The notes under the pieces are model-generated. The model was not told the origin of the DNA. It saw only the letters and a list, made by a program, of their open reading frames with translations, and did not search any database. 64,000 bases of DNA from Megamerina dolium (Eukaryota > Arthropoda > Insecta > Diptera > Megamerinidae), in NCBI GenBank assembly GCA_963854835.1, contig OY978527.1, forward strand, positions 22,935,557 to 22,999,556, in the 5' to 3' direction. Shown in pieces: positions 44,100 through 55,699 of the stretch (position 1 is the first letter of the stretch; each line of letters starts with the position of its first letter). The translations under genes were made by a program, and so were the position numbers.

Positions 44100-44925
44100 G
44101 TTCACAGAACGAAAGTCATGCAAATAGATTTGCTCTCCTCGCTTAAGATGAAGAAGAAACAGATAATGATCAACAATTAATAAAAAATACAAGTCTAAAA
44201 CATCCCCCGATTTTTATATTGAATGTTGCAAATATTCAACCCCTAAGAAATTTACTTCATGAAATTTCTGGTGATGGCTATCGAATGAAAATAATAAATA
44301 TAGAGGAAGTTAGAGTCCAGTCAAGAACAGAAGAAATATATTTGTTGATTACAAAGACCCTGATAGCAAAGAAAACGGATTTCCACATATACAAACTTAA
44401 AAGCGAGAAAAGTTTTAATGTTGTCTTAAAGGGAATTCATTATTCAACGCCAGCATAAGATATAAAAAAAGAAATAGAGTCACTAGGTCATATAGTAGGA
44501 AATATAAGCAACATTTAAGAACGGTTAACAAAGAGACCTTTATCATTGTTCTGGGTAAATCTCAAACAAAATAACAAAAATAATCACCATACATCTGCAT
44601 GCACTCGCAAAACAAAATCAAATTATGTATAATGTATTCTATGTGGAGAAAACCATCCGGCAAATTACAAAGGTTGTACTGCCTATAAAGAACTGCAACA
44701 AAAATAGTATCCCTCGCTAAGGCGAAAAACAATGCCAAACACCACTGACAAAGCACCTACTATTGGGAATAATACAAAACAAAAAGTGTCAAAACTGTCT
44801 CAATAAAAGCCCAAACAATTGTACCAGTGCAGTTGTTTCTGATAATTCGTCTATGACCGAAATGAATAAATTAAAGGCAATGATAAAAACAATTATGGAA
44901 CCAATGGGGACTATGCAACTATAAT
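44100..44925 (+). pseudogene. Jockey-like LINE ORF1 (Gag-like)
   Basis: From about 44200 the plus strand reads the Jockey ORF1 domain (PPIFILNVANIQPLRNLLHE, HIYKLKSEKSFNVVLKGIHY), open as an 80-codon frame at 44219-44458 and then broken by stops. A Cys/His region (CGENHPANYKGCTAYKELQ, about 44640-44700) follows in another frame. This is the normal ORF1 layout of Jockey LINEs. Confidence 0.8.
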
Positions 44926-44929
44926 GGCC

Positions 44930-46070
44930 ATAACCAGCACTGTCATGATATCAAATCATTCCTCACAGAGTACGATATAAATATCATGTTCATATCGGAA
45001 ACACATTTTACAGAGCTATATTACCATAAAGAATTACAAAAAATACAACACATCCACAAACAAATTTAATGTCCTCCTTCAGGTACTATCGAGAAAAACG
45101 AGTTTGTAGACTTCTTCCAAAGTCTAGGTGATAAATTTATTGCAATGGGACACTACAACGCAAAACATACAACCTGGGCGTCAAGGTTAAGCACTGCTAA
45201 AGGTAGATAACTCCTTAAAGCAATGCAAGAAAATAAGATTTCATACATGTCTACCGGTGAACCAACATACTGGCCATCAGACAAAAACAAGCTACCAGAT
45301 TTAATTCACTTTCCGGTGTTTAAAGGAATTCATCCTGGCCTTGTGAATGCAGCCACATGCTTTTATCTTTCTTCAGATCATTCGTCCATTTTACTCACAT
45401 TGAACTGTAAAATTCATCTGAAGAACAAATTCCCCAATTTCCACAATAAAAGAACCATCTGGTCAATATTTAAAAATATTGTTACTGAATCACTTATTCT
45501 AAATATTCCACTGAAAAACGATGAAGACATAGAATACGCTGCAGAGTTATTTACTAAAGCAATTCAAAATGCTGCTCAAATATCTGTAAACAAGTCATCA
45601 TTGTCCCTTGAAATAAAAGAAAAATTGAAGGGCAAACGTAAACTAAGGAAAAAATGGCAGACTACCAGGCATCCAGATGACAAGAGATGACATTATGCAG
45701 CAGTGAAGCATGTCAAGCAACTTTTGAAAGACGACTGTAATTGAGAAATTCAAGAATATTTGAAAGGTTTATCAGCCACTGAAGCGTCCGATTATTCAAT
45801 TTGGAAAGCTACTAAAAAACTTATCCAGCCAGTAGCCAGAATAACTCCCTTTAAAATGCCTCATGGATATTTCGCCAAAACAGATAAAGAAAAAGCTGCA
45901 ACCTTTGCACACCACCTTTCAAACATGTTTCAACCATTGCTACCGAATGCATCAAATATGGATGTAAACGAAATAGAAATACCTTCAAGGAAATACCTTG
46001 AATCTCCTGGTCAAATGGAGTTTCCTTATCTCGCAAGGAAACCAGCACCACGCCTATCAACGAAAACCTA
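44930..46070 (+). pseudogene. Jockey-like LINE ORF2, endonuclease and pre-RT part
   Basis: Endonuclease start: DINIMFISETHFT (about 44970). Middle with a GHYNAKHTTWAS-type motif (about 45150). C-terminal part in an open frame 45223-45690 (GEPTYWPSDKNKLPDLIHF, then SSDHSSILLTL). The pre-RT linker runs to about 46060 (DYSIWKATKKLIQP). It stops before RT; the BEL2 element starts within 60 bp, so the 3' half was lost or displaced. Stops and shifts throughout. Confidence 0.82.
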
Positions 46071-46109
46071 AGCTTTATCATGCTCTCAGTACGATAGTCA
46101 ATGAGGGGC

Positions 46110-49100
46110 CACGCTACATAATATGCAAATAAACGCATGCGCTGTACAAATGTCAAACGTTTCTGAAATTAAATCCAGAGCTGGGCCTAAATCATGTATA
46201 GAAGGCCAAACACTGTGTGAATTGCATGGACACAAGGCACAATCTTGTCCTTCTGGTAAGTGCACAAAATGCCAGAAAAAACACAATACTCGGTTACATT
46301 TAGAAATACCCAGAGCATCTTCCATGTCAAGTGCTCCCGTCAAATCGAGCACTGTGAAACTCCAACCAGGGGAAGACAGTGGGGTATCATTGATAACAAT
46401 ACACAAGCTATCAACATTATCAGTCATGCTCAGCACAGTGCGAATCTTCATCACTGACAACTAGAGGAATCAGTGCCGTGCGCTATTGGATAACGGATCT
46501 CAGGCTTCTATCATAACCAAACGATTAGCAACAAAGCCAGGACTCCAAAATTCCACGTGTATAGTGGGCATAGAAGGCATTGGTCAAAGAAAGAGCACAG
46601 TAGCAGAACGAATTAATATTGAAAACAGCTCAACAACAAATGAATTTACAAAACGATTGGAGGTCTTTATTTTGCCATTAATCGTTTCAAAACTGCCATC
46701 AAACGCTATTAACATCAAGACATGGAGAATCCCTAACAATCTTCCATTAGCTGATCCAACATTCAACCAAGCTGAAAGAATTGATTTACTAATCGAAGCA
46801 GAATTATTTTACTCGATCCTTTGTGTTGTATAAATTTCGCTAGGAGATGACATGCCGATTTTACAAAACACATTGTTTGGATGGGTCATATCAGGAGCAC
46901 CCAGCCGTCATGATGAAACTAATGAAACAGTGATGTATGGGATTTCTTTGGCTGACACCATGGAAAAATTTAGGCTGTTGGAAGATTACGACACACACTG
47001 CGATCACTTCACAATCAATGTACGAAGAGACTTATAAAGGAGGTTCATGGTGAAACTACCATTTCATGATAATACCAATTGGCTTGGTGTATATAGTATA
47101 TAGCGTTACAACGCTTCAAATCATTGGAAAATAAACTAATGAAAAGTCCATCACTAAAGGAACAATATACTGAATTTATGCATTAGTACCAGTGATTGAA
47201 TCACATGTCATAAATAGACGCTAGTAAGCTGCTGTTTTGAAACTCGACAGCTCAACCACAAAACTACGTGTAGTATTCGATGCTTCAGCAAAAACATCTA
47301 CCAATGTATCATTGAATGATCTGTTGGCCAACGGACCCACTATTCAAGACAATTCTATTGAGATACCGTATGCCACGATTAGTCTTTACGGCGGACATCG
47401 ATAAAATGAATCCCGCCGATCATAATTTCCAGCTTAATAGGTGGAGAGTAGAGCCGAGTCACCCTCCTTTAAAGTGTTATCAGCTTACTACAGGGGTGTA
47501 TTGAACCACGTCAGCACTATACTTAGTTATACGAACGCTACGAACATTGGGCGCTCTACAAGCAGTCAAGAATCCTTTAGCATCTGAGACTGTGAAATCT
47601 AATTTTTACGTCGATGATGGTTTAATTGGCGCTAACAGGATAGCAGAAGTACTGGAGATGTAAACACAACTTCAAGATATGCTGAGATCTGCCGGAATGA
47701 GATTGAGAAAATTGTGCTCAAATCACCCGAAGTTGCTAACAAGCATTTCAACCCGGGATCAAGGAGTTGTCTTAAAAGTGAATAATACCGATGATGAAGA
47801 TATTAAAATAATGGGCTTGACGTGGAATCCTAGCCATGATAACTTCAAAATCAAGGTGGCCAAAATGGATACCAACAAAATTACCAAACGTACGGCATTG
47901 TAGGATATTTCTCTCTTATTCGATCCACTTAGGTTTATAGCACCAGTCACAGTCACTGCGAAAATATTCCTGCTACAGCACTGAAAATTTAATAGCTATG
48001 CAGTTCTACCACAAGAACCCCATATACTCTGGCAAAAATTTGTCACAGAATTTAAATTATTACAGAATGTCACTGTTCAGCGCCATCTTTTTGGGCACTA
48101 AACGCCAACGACTCCACACCTTTACAGATGCATTCGAAAGGCGTACGCTAGAACGGCAACTAAGAATTAAATCATTGTATGATTTGTATACGCAAAATCT
48201 CGGGTAGTTCCATGAAAACAAATTTCGTTGTCACGACTTGAGCTATATGAGCAAGATTAGCAGTGGACTCGGTTAAAAACCGTAAATTTGGTCAATTTTA
48301 ACACTTTCCAGCATCTGCTCCTGGTCCGATTCAACAGCTGTTCTTGTGTAGATGAAGGGAGATACTGCAAATTATCACACGTTCATAGCTACCCACTATC
48401 ATAGTTGTTAATGACATGCTTAAATCGTGAACATCTTCATACCGCACCGCAGACGTCAATTTCAATAACAAGACGACGCTTTTGTCCGCCAAAGGTCAAA
48501 ACTAACACGATCTGTACTACAAGGCTGCGTTCATTGCACCACGGTTCAACCAAGTTTAATGCAGCAACTAATGGGTAATCTTCCAGCCAAGAGTCCAACC
48601 AGCGCGACCATTTGTGATTTCTGGTGTGAATTTCTTTGGCCCAATATGGACTTATTTCAAGGTACGAGGTCGGCGTCCACTCAAAGCCTATGCCCCTGTG
48701 TTTTGCTGCTTTTCATCGAAGGCAGTACACATGGAACTCGTAAGCGACCTCATCACAGAAGTCTTCATAAGGGCATTAAAATGATTTATAGAATGACGTG
48801 GACACTGTAAAACAATATATTGAGGTAATGCAACAAACTTCATAATTGTAAGAAATCAATTACAAGATCTACATCCAAGAAATGTAGCAAAGAGAAATCA
48901 GCCTCTGTTTCATTTCGCCGCGTGCTCTTCACTTTGGAGAATTATGGGAAGCAGCTGTGAAACAGCGAAACAGTGTTCATTTCTTGACATCCTATGAAAA
49001 AATTACCACTCTGCTGGCTGAGACAGAAGCTATATAGAATTTCAGACCATTGACACCACTTTCGTTCGACCCCAACGACGTCCAAGCTCTTACGCCAGGC

Positions 49101-49640
49101 CATATGCTGATTGGAGAGCCACTAACATCAACTGTTGATTCCAACGCACAACGCAGCAAGAAGAAGGGATCAACCAAATGGAAGTTCATTATGCAATTTA
49201 AAGCAGAATTCTGAAGGATATGGTCTTAAAAATATTTAAACCAGCTGCAGTATCGATACAAATGGAAGGAAACAAACTCCGAAATAATGCCAGGAATATT
49301 GGTCATTATTAAAGAAGACAACGTGCCTCCAGTGAAGTAGCCGCTGGGATGAATCATTAATGTGGCCGATGTCCACACGGCCACAAATACATGGGATCTA
49401 TTATGAAAGAATTGGTACATTGAATACCATAAACAGTGATTGGACATTAATCACATACGTAGAAACCACATCATATTGGCATGTATTAGATTGTATTGTC
49501 ACGAATTGTCCGCACGTCATAAAATCGTTTTGTGTAATGTTGCAAGGACCATCTTCACTTTGCCAGACGACTGCGATGTTGCTCGAACTACTAACTACAG
49601 ACTAGCATGCGATCCAGGTGCATGAAATAATATATCTACA
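46110..49640 (+). pseudogene. BEL/Pao element BEL2, decayed gag-pol
   Basis: The order is canonical. Gag zinc region: CELHGHKAQSCPSGKCTKCQ (46215-46275). A17 protease: DNGSQASIIT (about 46486) and the linker LQNTLFGWVISGA (46858). RT: RVVFDASAKTSTNVSLND (about 47272) and YVDD at 47607-47618. RNase H-integrase linker (about 47700-48200), integrase region (GCVHCTTVQ at about 48525, LMQQLMGNLPAKSP at 48556) and the C-terminal tail (LTPGHMLIGEPL, about 49090; DUF5641-type to about 49380). Many stops and frameshifts, and a deletion in RT between motifs 1 and C. It is a different lineage from BEL1 (residues differ even in conserved motifs). LTRs were not identified. Confidence 0.85.
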
Positions 49641-50440
49641 ACAAATATTGGATTCATGGTAAAATTCATTTAGAACTCATTTCTCCAAAACAATTGCAAG
49701 AAGATATGAGCAAGATTAAGGCAAATTTTCCCAATCATCTCAAACTACCTACATATGACCTGATAGCGCTATACCATTTGATGACGACTAAGGGATTGGA
49801 GTCAAGGATCCCGTTGGTCATGCATAACGACTTTATACTATTGTCATTAACAGCTGCTCCATGACAAGTAAACTATAAATTCATCAAACTCAGTTTCGTT
49901 CCTCATTGTGAATTTACATCGTGATCAATACTATCCAATAAATGCAAAGCGGAGCATGGTGCGCTAATGTTTATCCTTGGCTATAAGAACGTACAAACAA
50001 AAACCCATCACGCGCTGCCCACATGCCAGAGTTAATTACTACTCTAAAACTCATCAATAAGAACATCAGCCAGATCACAGTATCTATTCTAGCTACCGTT
50101 CAAAGGTGTACAATTTCATCTGTGAGAATACAAAATTTGTTATGCAACGTGCACTGACTATTTTGTAAGTAAATAATATGTATTAAGACAGTTAAATTGG
50201 AGTTTTCCTAGCTAAACTGCGAAAAACAACTAAATCTAGCTGGAAAATATAAAAAATCGAAACAATGATTGCAGCGTGAGTTGTTAAAACATAAAAGGGG
50301 CTTTTATAGTTTAGTTTTATTTTCGAAAATAAATAAAAGATCGAAAGATCAAATATTTTATAAATTTTCTTAATGGCACACGAAAGATATTAGGTAGAAC
50401 AATTTTGAACCATTGTATCAAGTTAATTTTTTTAAAGCAA
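49640..50440. other. Intergenic, no gene seen
   Basis: AT-rich DNA without supported coding; it may include the 3' end of BEL2, but no LTR pair was found. Confidence 0.5.
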
Positions 50441-51940
50441 TGTTACGTCTTTATTTGGTGAACGTTTAATTCTACTCGAATCAACCCTGTTCGATCACTG
50501 GATTCTGAAATAATAACTGCAACACTTTTTGTACTAACTAAATCCAACAACAATTTATTTAATAAATACTCCTATTTACAATCGCTCTTTAATGTAATGC
50601 TCTTTCTGTATTGGAAGCTCTCCTTCGCAAAACTCTTTTGAATTTGCTCTCAAATCATATCTGTCTTTCATCTTATCGATTATCATTTGCGATCAATCTC
50701 TGATGAATTGATGCACTTTATCAAACTGTTACCGCTTTTCGCTAGTGTTGATCTCGTTGCGACTCCAAATTTTAAATCAGCTTGCAGTCTTAACAAAAAA
50801 TAAATAAATATGTGGCACTTAAAGCCCCAAACGGCTCTTTGGCCGAACTTCTCTTCCATTACTGTTCTGTGTGTTAAATTTTGGACTGTATTAGAAGGGA
50901 CATACTTATTTTAGCCATTTCCGAAGGGCAGAACCTTTGTGACATCACTTTTTTAGCTTTGTCACAGAGTTCTTTTAGAAGCCTACAGATCAGAAGGCCA
51001 ACACACTAACCACTGAGCTACGGCACCCACAGTCTCAACTCCTATCCAAAAATGGTCATGTATCATGTTGTGTGCATCGATATTCCATGAGAAACATTGG
51101 TATATGTACATCCCAGTCTTTTTTATATTTATCTGCAACCTTTATCAAATGTTCCTCCAAGGTATGGCTAAACTCTTCTACAATGTCATCGGATTGTGGA
51201 TGCAAAGATGTTGTACGAGTTTTGTGTATACCCAACATAGGACACATCTTTTGAATTACTAGTGAGTAGAAATTATGACCTTGGTCTGAGTGTAACCCAC
51301 TAAGTACACCAAATCGACTAACCCATGGGTTGACGAATACTTGGGCAACTGTACTAGCTATAGATTACTAGGTATAGATTACTGAAGTAATCTATAACCA
51401 CCAGAACATCTTGTTCCCTGCGTTGCTTGTTGGAAATGGTCCAGGTGTGTCCATAGCAATTCGTTCAAATGGAGCACCTACGGTGTATTAGTGCATCTTA
51501 CCTCAACTTTTTTTATTGGGAGCTTTGGCAATTGCACATTGTTCACACTTCCGAATCCAATCAGTGACACGGTCATAGCAGTCAACCCAATAAAGTCGTT
51601 TCTTAATTTTCTTGACTGTTCTGGTGATGCCAATTTCCCTCCACTGGAAGCGGTGTGACACTCAGCTATCACTCTATTTATTCTTGCCTTATATTGCCTT
51701 ATATTGTCCTGGAGAATTCGCTTTCGGTTGCTTGCGTCGTAGGTGACAATCATGCACCATATGCCCTCTTTTGTCGCATACGAAACATTTACCACTAAAC
51801 CTGTTTTTTCGATGATTCCTTGTTCTTTCTTTAGACTTCATAATCGATTGATGGCAATCACGCGCCATGTGTCCTTGTTCGTCGCAAATAAAGCATTTGT
51901 TGCGTGTGGACAGAAGGGAATATATGTATCTGCACATGTC
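50441..51940 (-). pseudogene. Family G copy G3 (gypsy), heavily deleted
   Basis: The low end is a partial LTR (50441-about 50610, TGTTACG start). Without the rest of the LTR it passes into the integrase C-terminus (50620-50790, similar to 7550-7740), then integrase core (51247-51056, HPQSDDIVEEF) and H2C2 region (51795-51478). It ends at Gag with two in-frame zinc knuckles (51937-51689, CFICDEQGHMARDC and CFVCDKRGHMVHDC). A deletion joins SPGQYKA of Gag directly to ARINRVIAE in the integrase N-terminus, a larger loss than in G1. A SINE sits at 50791-51029. Orientation is minus, like G1. Confidence 0.85.
50791..51029 (-). mobile_element. tRNA-derived SINE, internally deleted copy inside G3
   Basis: It matches 12333-12694 at both ends (GCTCAGTGGTTAGTGTG at the head; AATATGTGGCACTTAAAG region at the tail) but lacks about 120 bp, including the B box. 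It is flanked by CAGTCT on both sides (50785-50790 and 51030-51035). The uninterrupted site is visible in G1 at about 7728 (GCAGTCAACTCG), which confirms the insertion and the target duplication. Confidence 0.9.
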
Positions 51941-52018
51941 AGATAATAATCATAGGCCCTGATAGCCATGACTACCACTTCACCTTAAAATTCCAATACA
52001 ATCTCACACTTTTTTGTC

Positions 52019-52036
52019 TGAATACAGGTAGGTAGG
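52019..52036 (-). repeat. (CTAC)n tail of the LOA-like LINE
   Basis: Four to five GTAG units on the plus strand mark the 3' end of the minus-strand LINE at 52.0-55.7 kb, a common LINE terminus. Confidence 0.75.
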
Positions 52037-52134
52037 TAGGTAGAATGGCTGCGACCCTGGTCGCTCAAGTAGCAAACAAAATGCCGTTTTGAGCCATAAA
52101 TCTCGCTAAGACCTACTAAGTGTTGAAGGATATC

Positions 52135-55024
52135 TTACAACCAGCCGGAGTTGTTTATGAACTGAAGGATATGGGAGATCTCTATTTTAGATACCTGTCC
52201 TAGGTTATCAAAGAAAGGGCTACCTAAGGATGTTAATCGGTTTCTGGATAAGGCCGGGCATTTGCACAAGAAATGCTCTACCGTCTCCTTAGCGGTTATG
52301 TCGTTGCAGCTTCTGTAATGGTCGTTGTGCGGGATACCCATTTTCTCCGCATGTGTACCAATGGCCCAGTGGCCTGTGCATACTGCTATTAGTTTGTGTG
52401 TGACGGCCCTAGATCTACTCAGAAGGCTTCTTGTCCTCTTCTCGTTGTAGTCTGGCCAGGTGGCTTTTGAAATTGCGCAGGTCGTGGTGCTCGTCCATTT
52501 TCGCTGCGCTTTGTGTAGATAGTACTTTTGAATAATCCCCTTGCCTTCGGCTAGGGGAACACCTACATCGGCATTGGATGTTCGTTCATTGTCTGCAGAT
52601 GAGCCCCTACGAGCTAGCTCATCAGCATTCTCGTTGCCTGCGATTCCCTTGTGTCCTGGAACCCAGATATCTGATACTTCGAGGTAGGCAGATATTGAGG
52701 TTATTATTTATTTACACTCTCCGACCAGCTTTGAGCTAACAGTTGGCGCGGCTAGCGCCTTTATAGCTGCCTAGCTATCGGAGATAATTGTTGCCTTTCC
52801 AGTTATGTTCCTCTGTTGGAGCAATTCGCATGCTTGCAGAATTGCGTATACCTCCGCCTGGAACACACTGCAATAAGAAGGGAGTTTTACGGAAGTTGAT
52901 ATTTCTAAGGACTCCGAATAGATTCCAGAGTCCATTTTGGAACCATCAGTGAAAATGTGTGTGTCCCTACCAGTCAGGATCCCACCTTTCTTCCACTCAT
53001 TTCTACTTGGAAATACAGCCTTGATGCCTCTCTCAATAGCCAGCTTGCGAGGGCAGAAGTCCGTCCTGTTGTCGATTATATCTATAGGTACATTCCTAAG
53101 TATGCTATTGTGTCCTTGTTGAGTACACTTCCAACATCCAGATTCCCTGAGTCTGAGTGCCGTTTGCGATGCAGTACATAGTATGTGCAAGTCAATTGGA
53201 AGGAGGTTCAAAATAGGATCCAAGGCCTCTGCAGGGCAGGTGCGACAGGCCCCAGTGGCACCAACGCACGCAGTGCGCTGAACTTTCCGTAGTTTATTGG
53301 TGTTATAGTTCTTTCGTAGAGCTTCCCACCAAACTACAGAGCCATAGGTCAACACCGGTCTCACTACAGCATGGTACATCCAGAGTACCATGCTTGGCTT
53401 TAGACCCCACTTCTTATCAAAAATCGATTTGCAAGCGTAGAAAGCGATGCAGGCCTTCCGTAATCTTTCCTCGATGCATGTTTTCCAATTCAGTTTGCAG
53501 TCTATAGTCAGTCCCAGATACTTGGTACTGTTCGATAGGGTTAATTGCTGTCCATTTAATGTTGGTAGTCTGAAGGTAGGTGGTTTGTACTTTCTCGTAA
53601 AGAGTAGTAACTCCGTCTTATCCGGATTCAACCTAAGGCCACAATCTTGTGCCCACCTACTTAGTTTTGCTAATGTTCTTTCCATGATTTCACTCATCAC
53701 GGAAGGGAAGGGACCCGAGACTAGGATCGCCACATCATCAGCGTACGCTACAGTCTTAACTCCATTTGCGTTAAGTTCCACAAGGATATCGTTTATAGTT
53801 ATGAGCTAGAGCAGGGGGGTGTGCCCCTACGTACCCGCTTGCTACGTTTCGCACCCCCTAGCTCAGCTGTTATTTCGCGGTTAATAAGTAGGGATGAGAT
53901 TCAATTCCTAATTGGTTCTTCTATTTCTGTCCTAGCAAGGGCGGATCTAATGGAATCTGCCTTGACGTTATTGAACGCTCCCTCAACGTCAACAAACGCC
54001 GCCAGAGTGAATTGTTTATACAATAGGGACCTCTCCACTGTGCGTACCACCTCATCTAGCGCAGTTTCTGTAGACCTCCCCCTCAAGTACGCATGCTGCA
54101 CTGTAGAGAGAGATTTCTCATCTAGAAGCTCCCGTATATATAAGTAAGATTCTTTATAGAGTTTTTAATACAAAGGACATAAGACTTATTGGCCTGAGGT
54201 CCATGGCCAATTCATGTCCTCTTCTACCCGATTTGGGAATAAAAATCACCCTTATTCTCCTCCATGTAGTCGGGATATGGTTGTAGCGAATACGAGCACG
54301 GAAGATCTCCTTTAGCTCCTTGACCAAAGATTTCTGAGTCTTCTGCATCATTATAGGGAGAATACCGATTCCGCCCAAGTGCCATCGGCGCGCTTTATAA
54401 AGGTTTTGTTTGAGTGATCTTTAGCCAGGATTTTACCGAGTCCTGCCGAGTCCTTCGTGGCCTCTATCGACTCGCAACGTTCCCGCCAAGATTATGTAGT
54501 CCGTATAGCTTTTTTATATTCCCTCAGGAAATATCTATACTCCTGAAAGTCACCCGTTGCATAGCAATAATTAAAGATTCTTCTGAGCTTGGACCTCAGG
54601 TCACTCATATCCCTATCCAACCACGGCGGGAAGATCTTCTTACTCCTAGATATAGGACAGGCAACTTTGTACGCCATCTGAAAACTTTTTTCTAGAGACT
54701 TGACCCTGTCTTCCAGACTATTCCAGACTATTAGGTAGAAAGAAAGCGTTAATTGTGTTCCTTACCAGGATACACACCCTTGGCTTACCTTCACCATGCG
54801 TATAAAAAAAGGTTGTAGTCCCTGGTGTGCCGACCCAAAATCTTTGAGCGCCATATCCAGAGTTCCTGTATGAGACAGATGTCGATGTCCTCCTCTCTGA
54901 GAAGGATTATAAGGTTGTCTGAGGCTGCTTTGGCATGCTGCAAGTTAATCTGCGCCACTCTCAGCATCTCCTTGTTTGCTGGTTTGTGGCGCACTTCCAG
55001 TTTGCTCGGCTGATGACGAGGCAC
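52135..55024 (-). pseudogene. LOA-like LINE ORF2 (endonuclease start, RT, RNase H, zinc end)
   Basis: The frame starts at ATG 55024, 80 bp inside ORF1 and in another frame. The endonuclease N-terminus is present (LRVAQINLQHAKAASDNL, CLIQELWI), but most of the domain is lost by about 54791-54700. RT follows: FIPKSGRRGHELAMDLRPIS (54378-54154), QHAYLRGRSTETALDEVVR and AFVDVEGAFNNV (54101-53901). The long frame 53781-52771 has catalytic YADDVAIL, STKYLGLTIDCKLNWKT, and RNase H (HIFTDGSKMDSG, FQAEVYAILQA). The end carries the Cys/His cluster (ETVEHFLCKCPALSRNRL, 52341-52135). RNase H plus the ORF1 type fit LOA or related LINEs. It is broken by deletions and shifts. Confidence 0.85.
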
Positions 55025-55670
55025 CTTCCCCGGCCGGCTCGGCCAGCTTGAGCCCCTCTAGGAGTTTCTTGGCGTCATCAACCTCTTCCATGTTATCATC
55101 AGGAGCCATCGAGGCCGGAAACACCTTCATTTTGGCCTCCCTGATACCAAACCGAAGTTTATTCTCTCTCTGCTCGAGTGCCCCCAGGGACTCGTTGCAG
55201 ATAAGCAGAAGGACTGGCTGGCTGTTGCGCTGCTGCTTTTCGATCTTAAAGACCGACCAGTCATCCATCGGGACACCTGGGTTCTGCAGCTTTAAACACT
55301 GGATGAGCTTCGACTCATACAGTTTCATTGCCATTTTTGGCAACCAAATACGTGCCCGGGGCCTCCTGGGAATCTCCGCTGCCGGGATGATCTTAAGCGA
55401 AAGACCTTCCCATGCGTTAATAATCTTAGTTACGCATTTGCCCTGAAATTCCCTCGAGAATCCGTCCGCGCACTTGATTACTCGACAACCTCGACAAACC
55501 TCTTCGCAGTTGAAGGCAGGAACTGGAGTCTGTTTCTCCAAGAGGTGCTCGACGACCATCTCAGATAGCCGTCCCTCAATCGAGTTCCACACTGCCAATA
55601 CCGCCTGTCTACGCCAGAAAATTATGACACGCGCATTGTCTGTTGTCACCCTTATAGAAGACGAAGGCAA
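54945..55670 (-). CDS. LOA-like LINE ORF1 with DUF4780-like domain, intact
   Basis: An uninterrupted frame of 241 codons. It reads ARVIIFWRRQAVLAVWNSIE, LKIIPAAEIPRRPRARIWLP, KLIQCLKLQNPGVPMDDWSV and LGALEQRENKLRFGIREAKM. This is the pattern of the DUF4780 domain found in insect LINE ORF1 proteins and is thought to act with the LINE RNA. The tail (residues about 195-241) is acidic and Ser/Gly-rich. The upstream 5' UTR is very short (the element edge is probably near 55700). ORF2 begins inside its last 80 bases in a different frame. Although ORF2 is ruined, ORF1 has no lesion, which is notable. Domain name is from memory of the family. Confidence 0.75.
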   Translation of the reverse strand: MPSSSIRVTTDNARVIIFWRRQAVLAVWNSIEGRLSEMVVEHLLEKQTPVPAFNCEEVCRGCRVIKCADGFSREFQGKCVTKIINAWEGLSLKIIPAAEIPRRPRARIWLPKMAMKLYESKLIQCLKLQNPGVPMDDWSVFKIEKQQRNSQPVLLLICNESLGALEQRENKLRFGIREAKMKVFPASMAPDDNMEEVDDAKKLLEGLKLAEPAGEGASSSAEQTGSAPQTSKQGDAESGAD

Positions 55671-55699
55671 CTCTGACTTGATCAGTCAGCAGTCGGTTC

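Noticed and set aside
54976..55446. 156-codon plus-strand frame
   Set aside because: It is antisense to the LINE ORF1 with the DUF4780-like pattern; it has no domain of its own.
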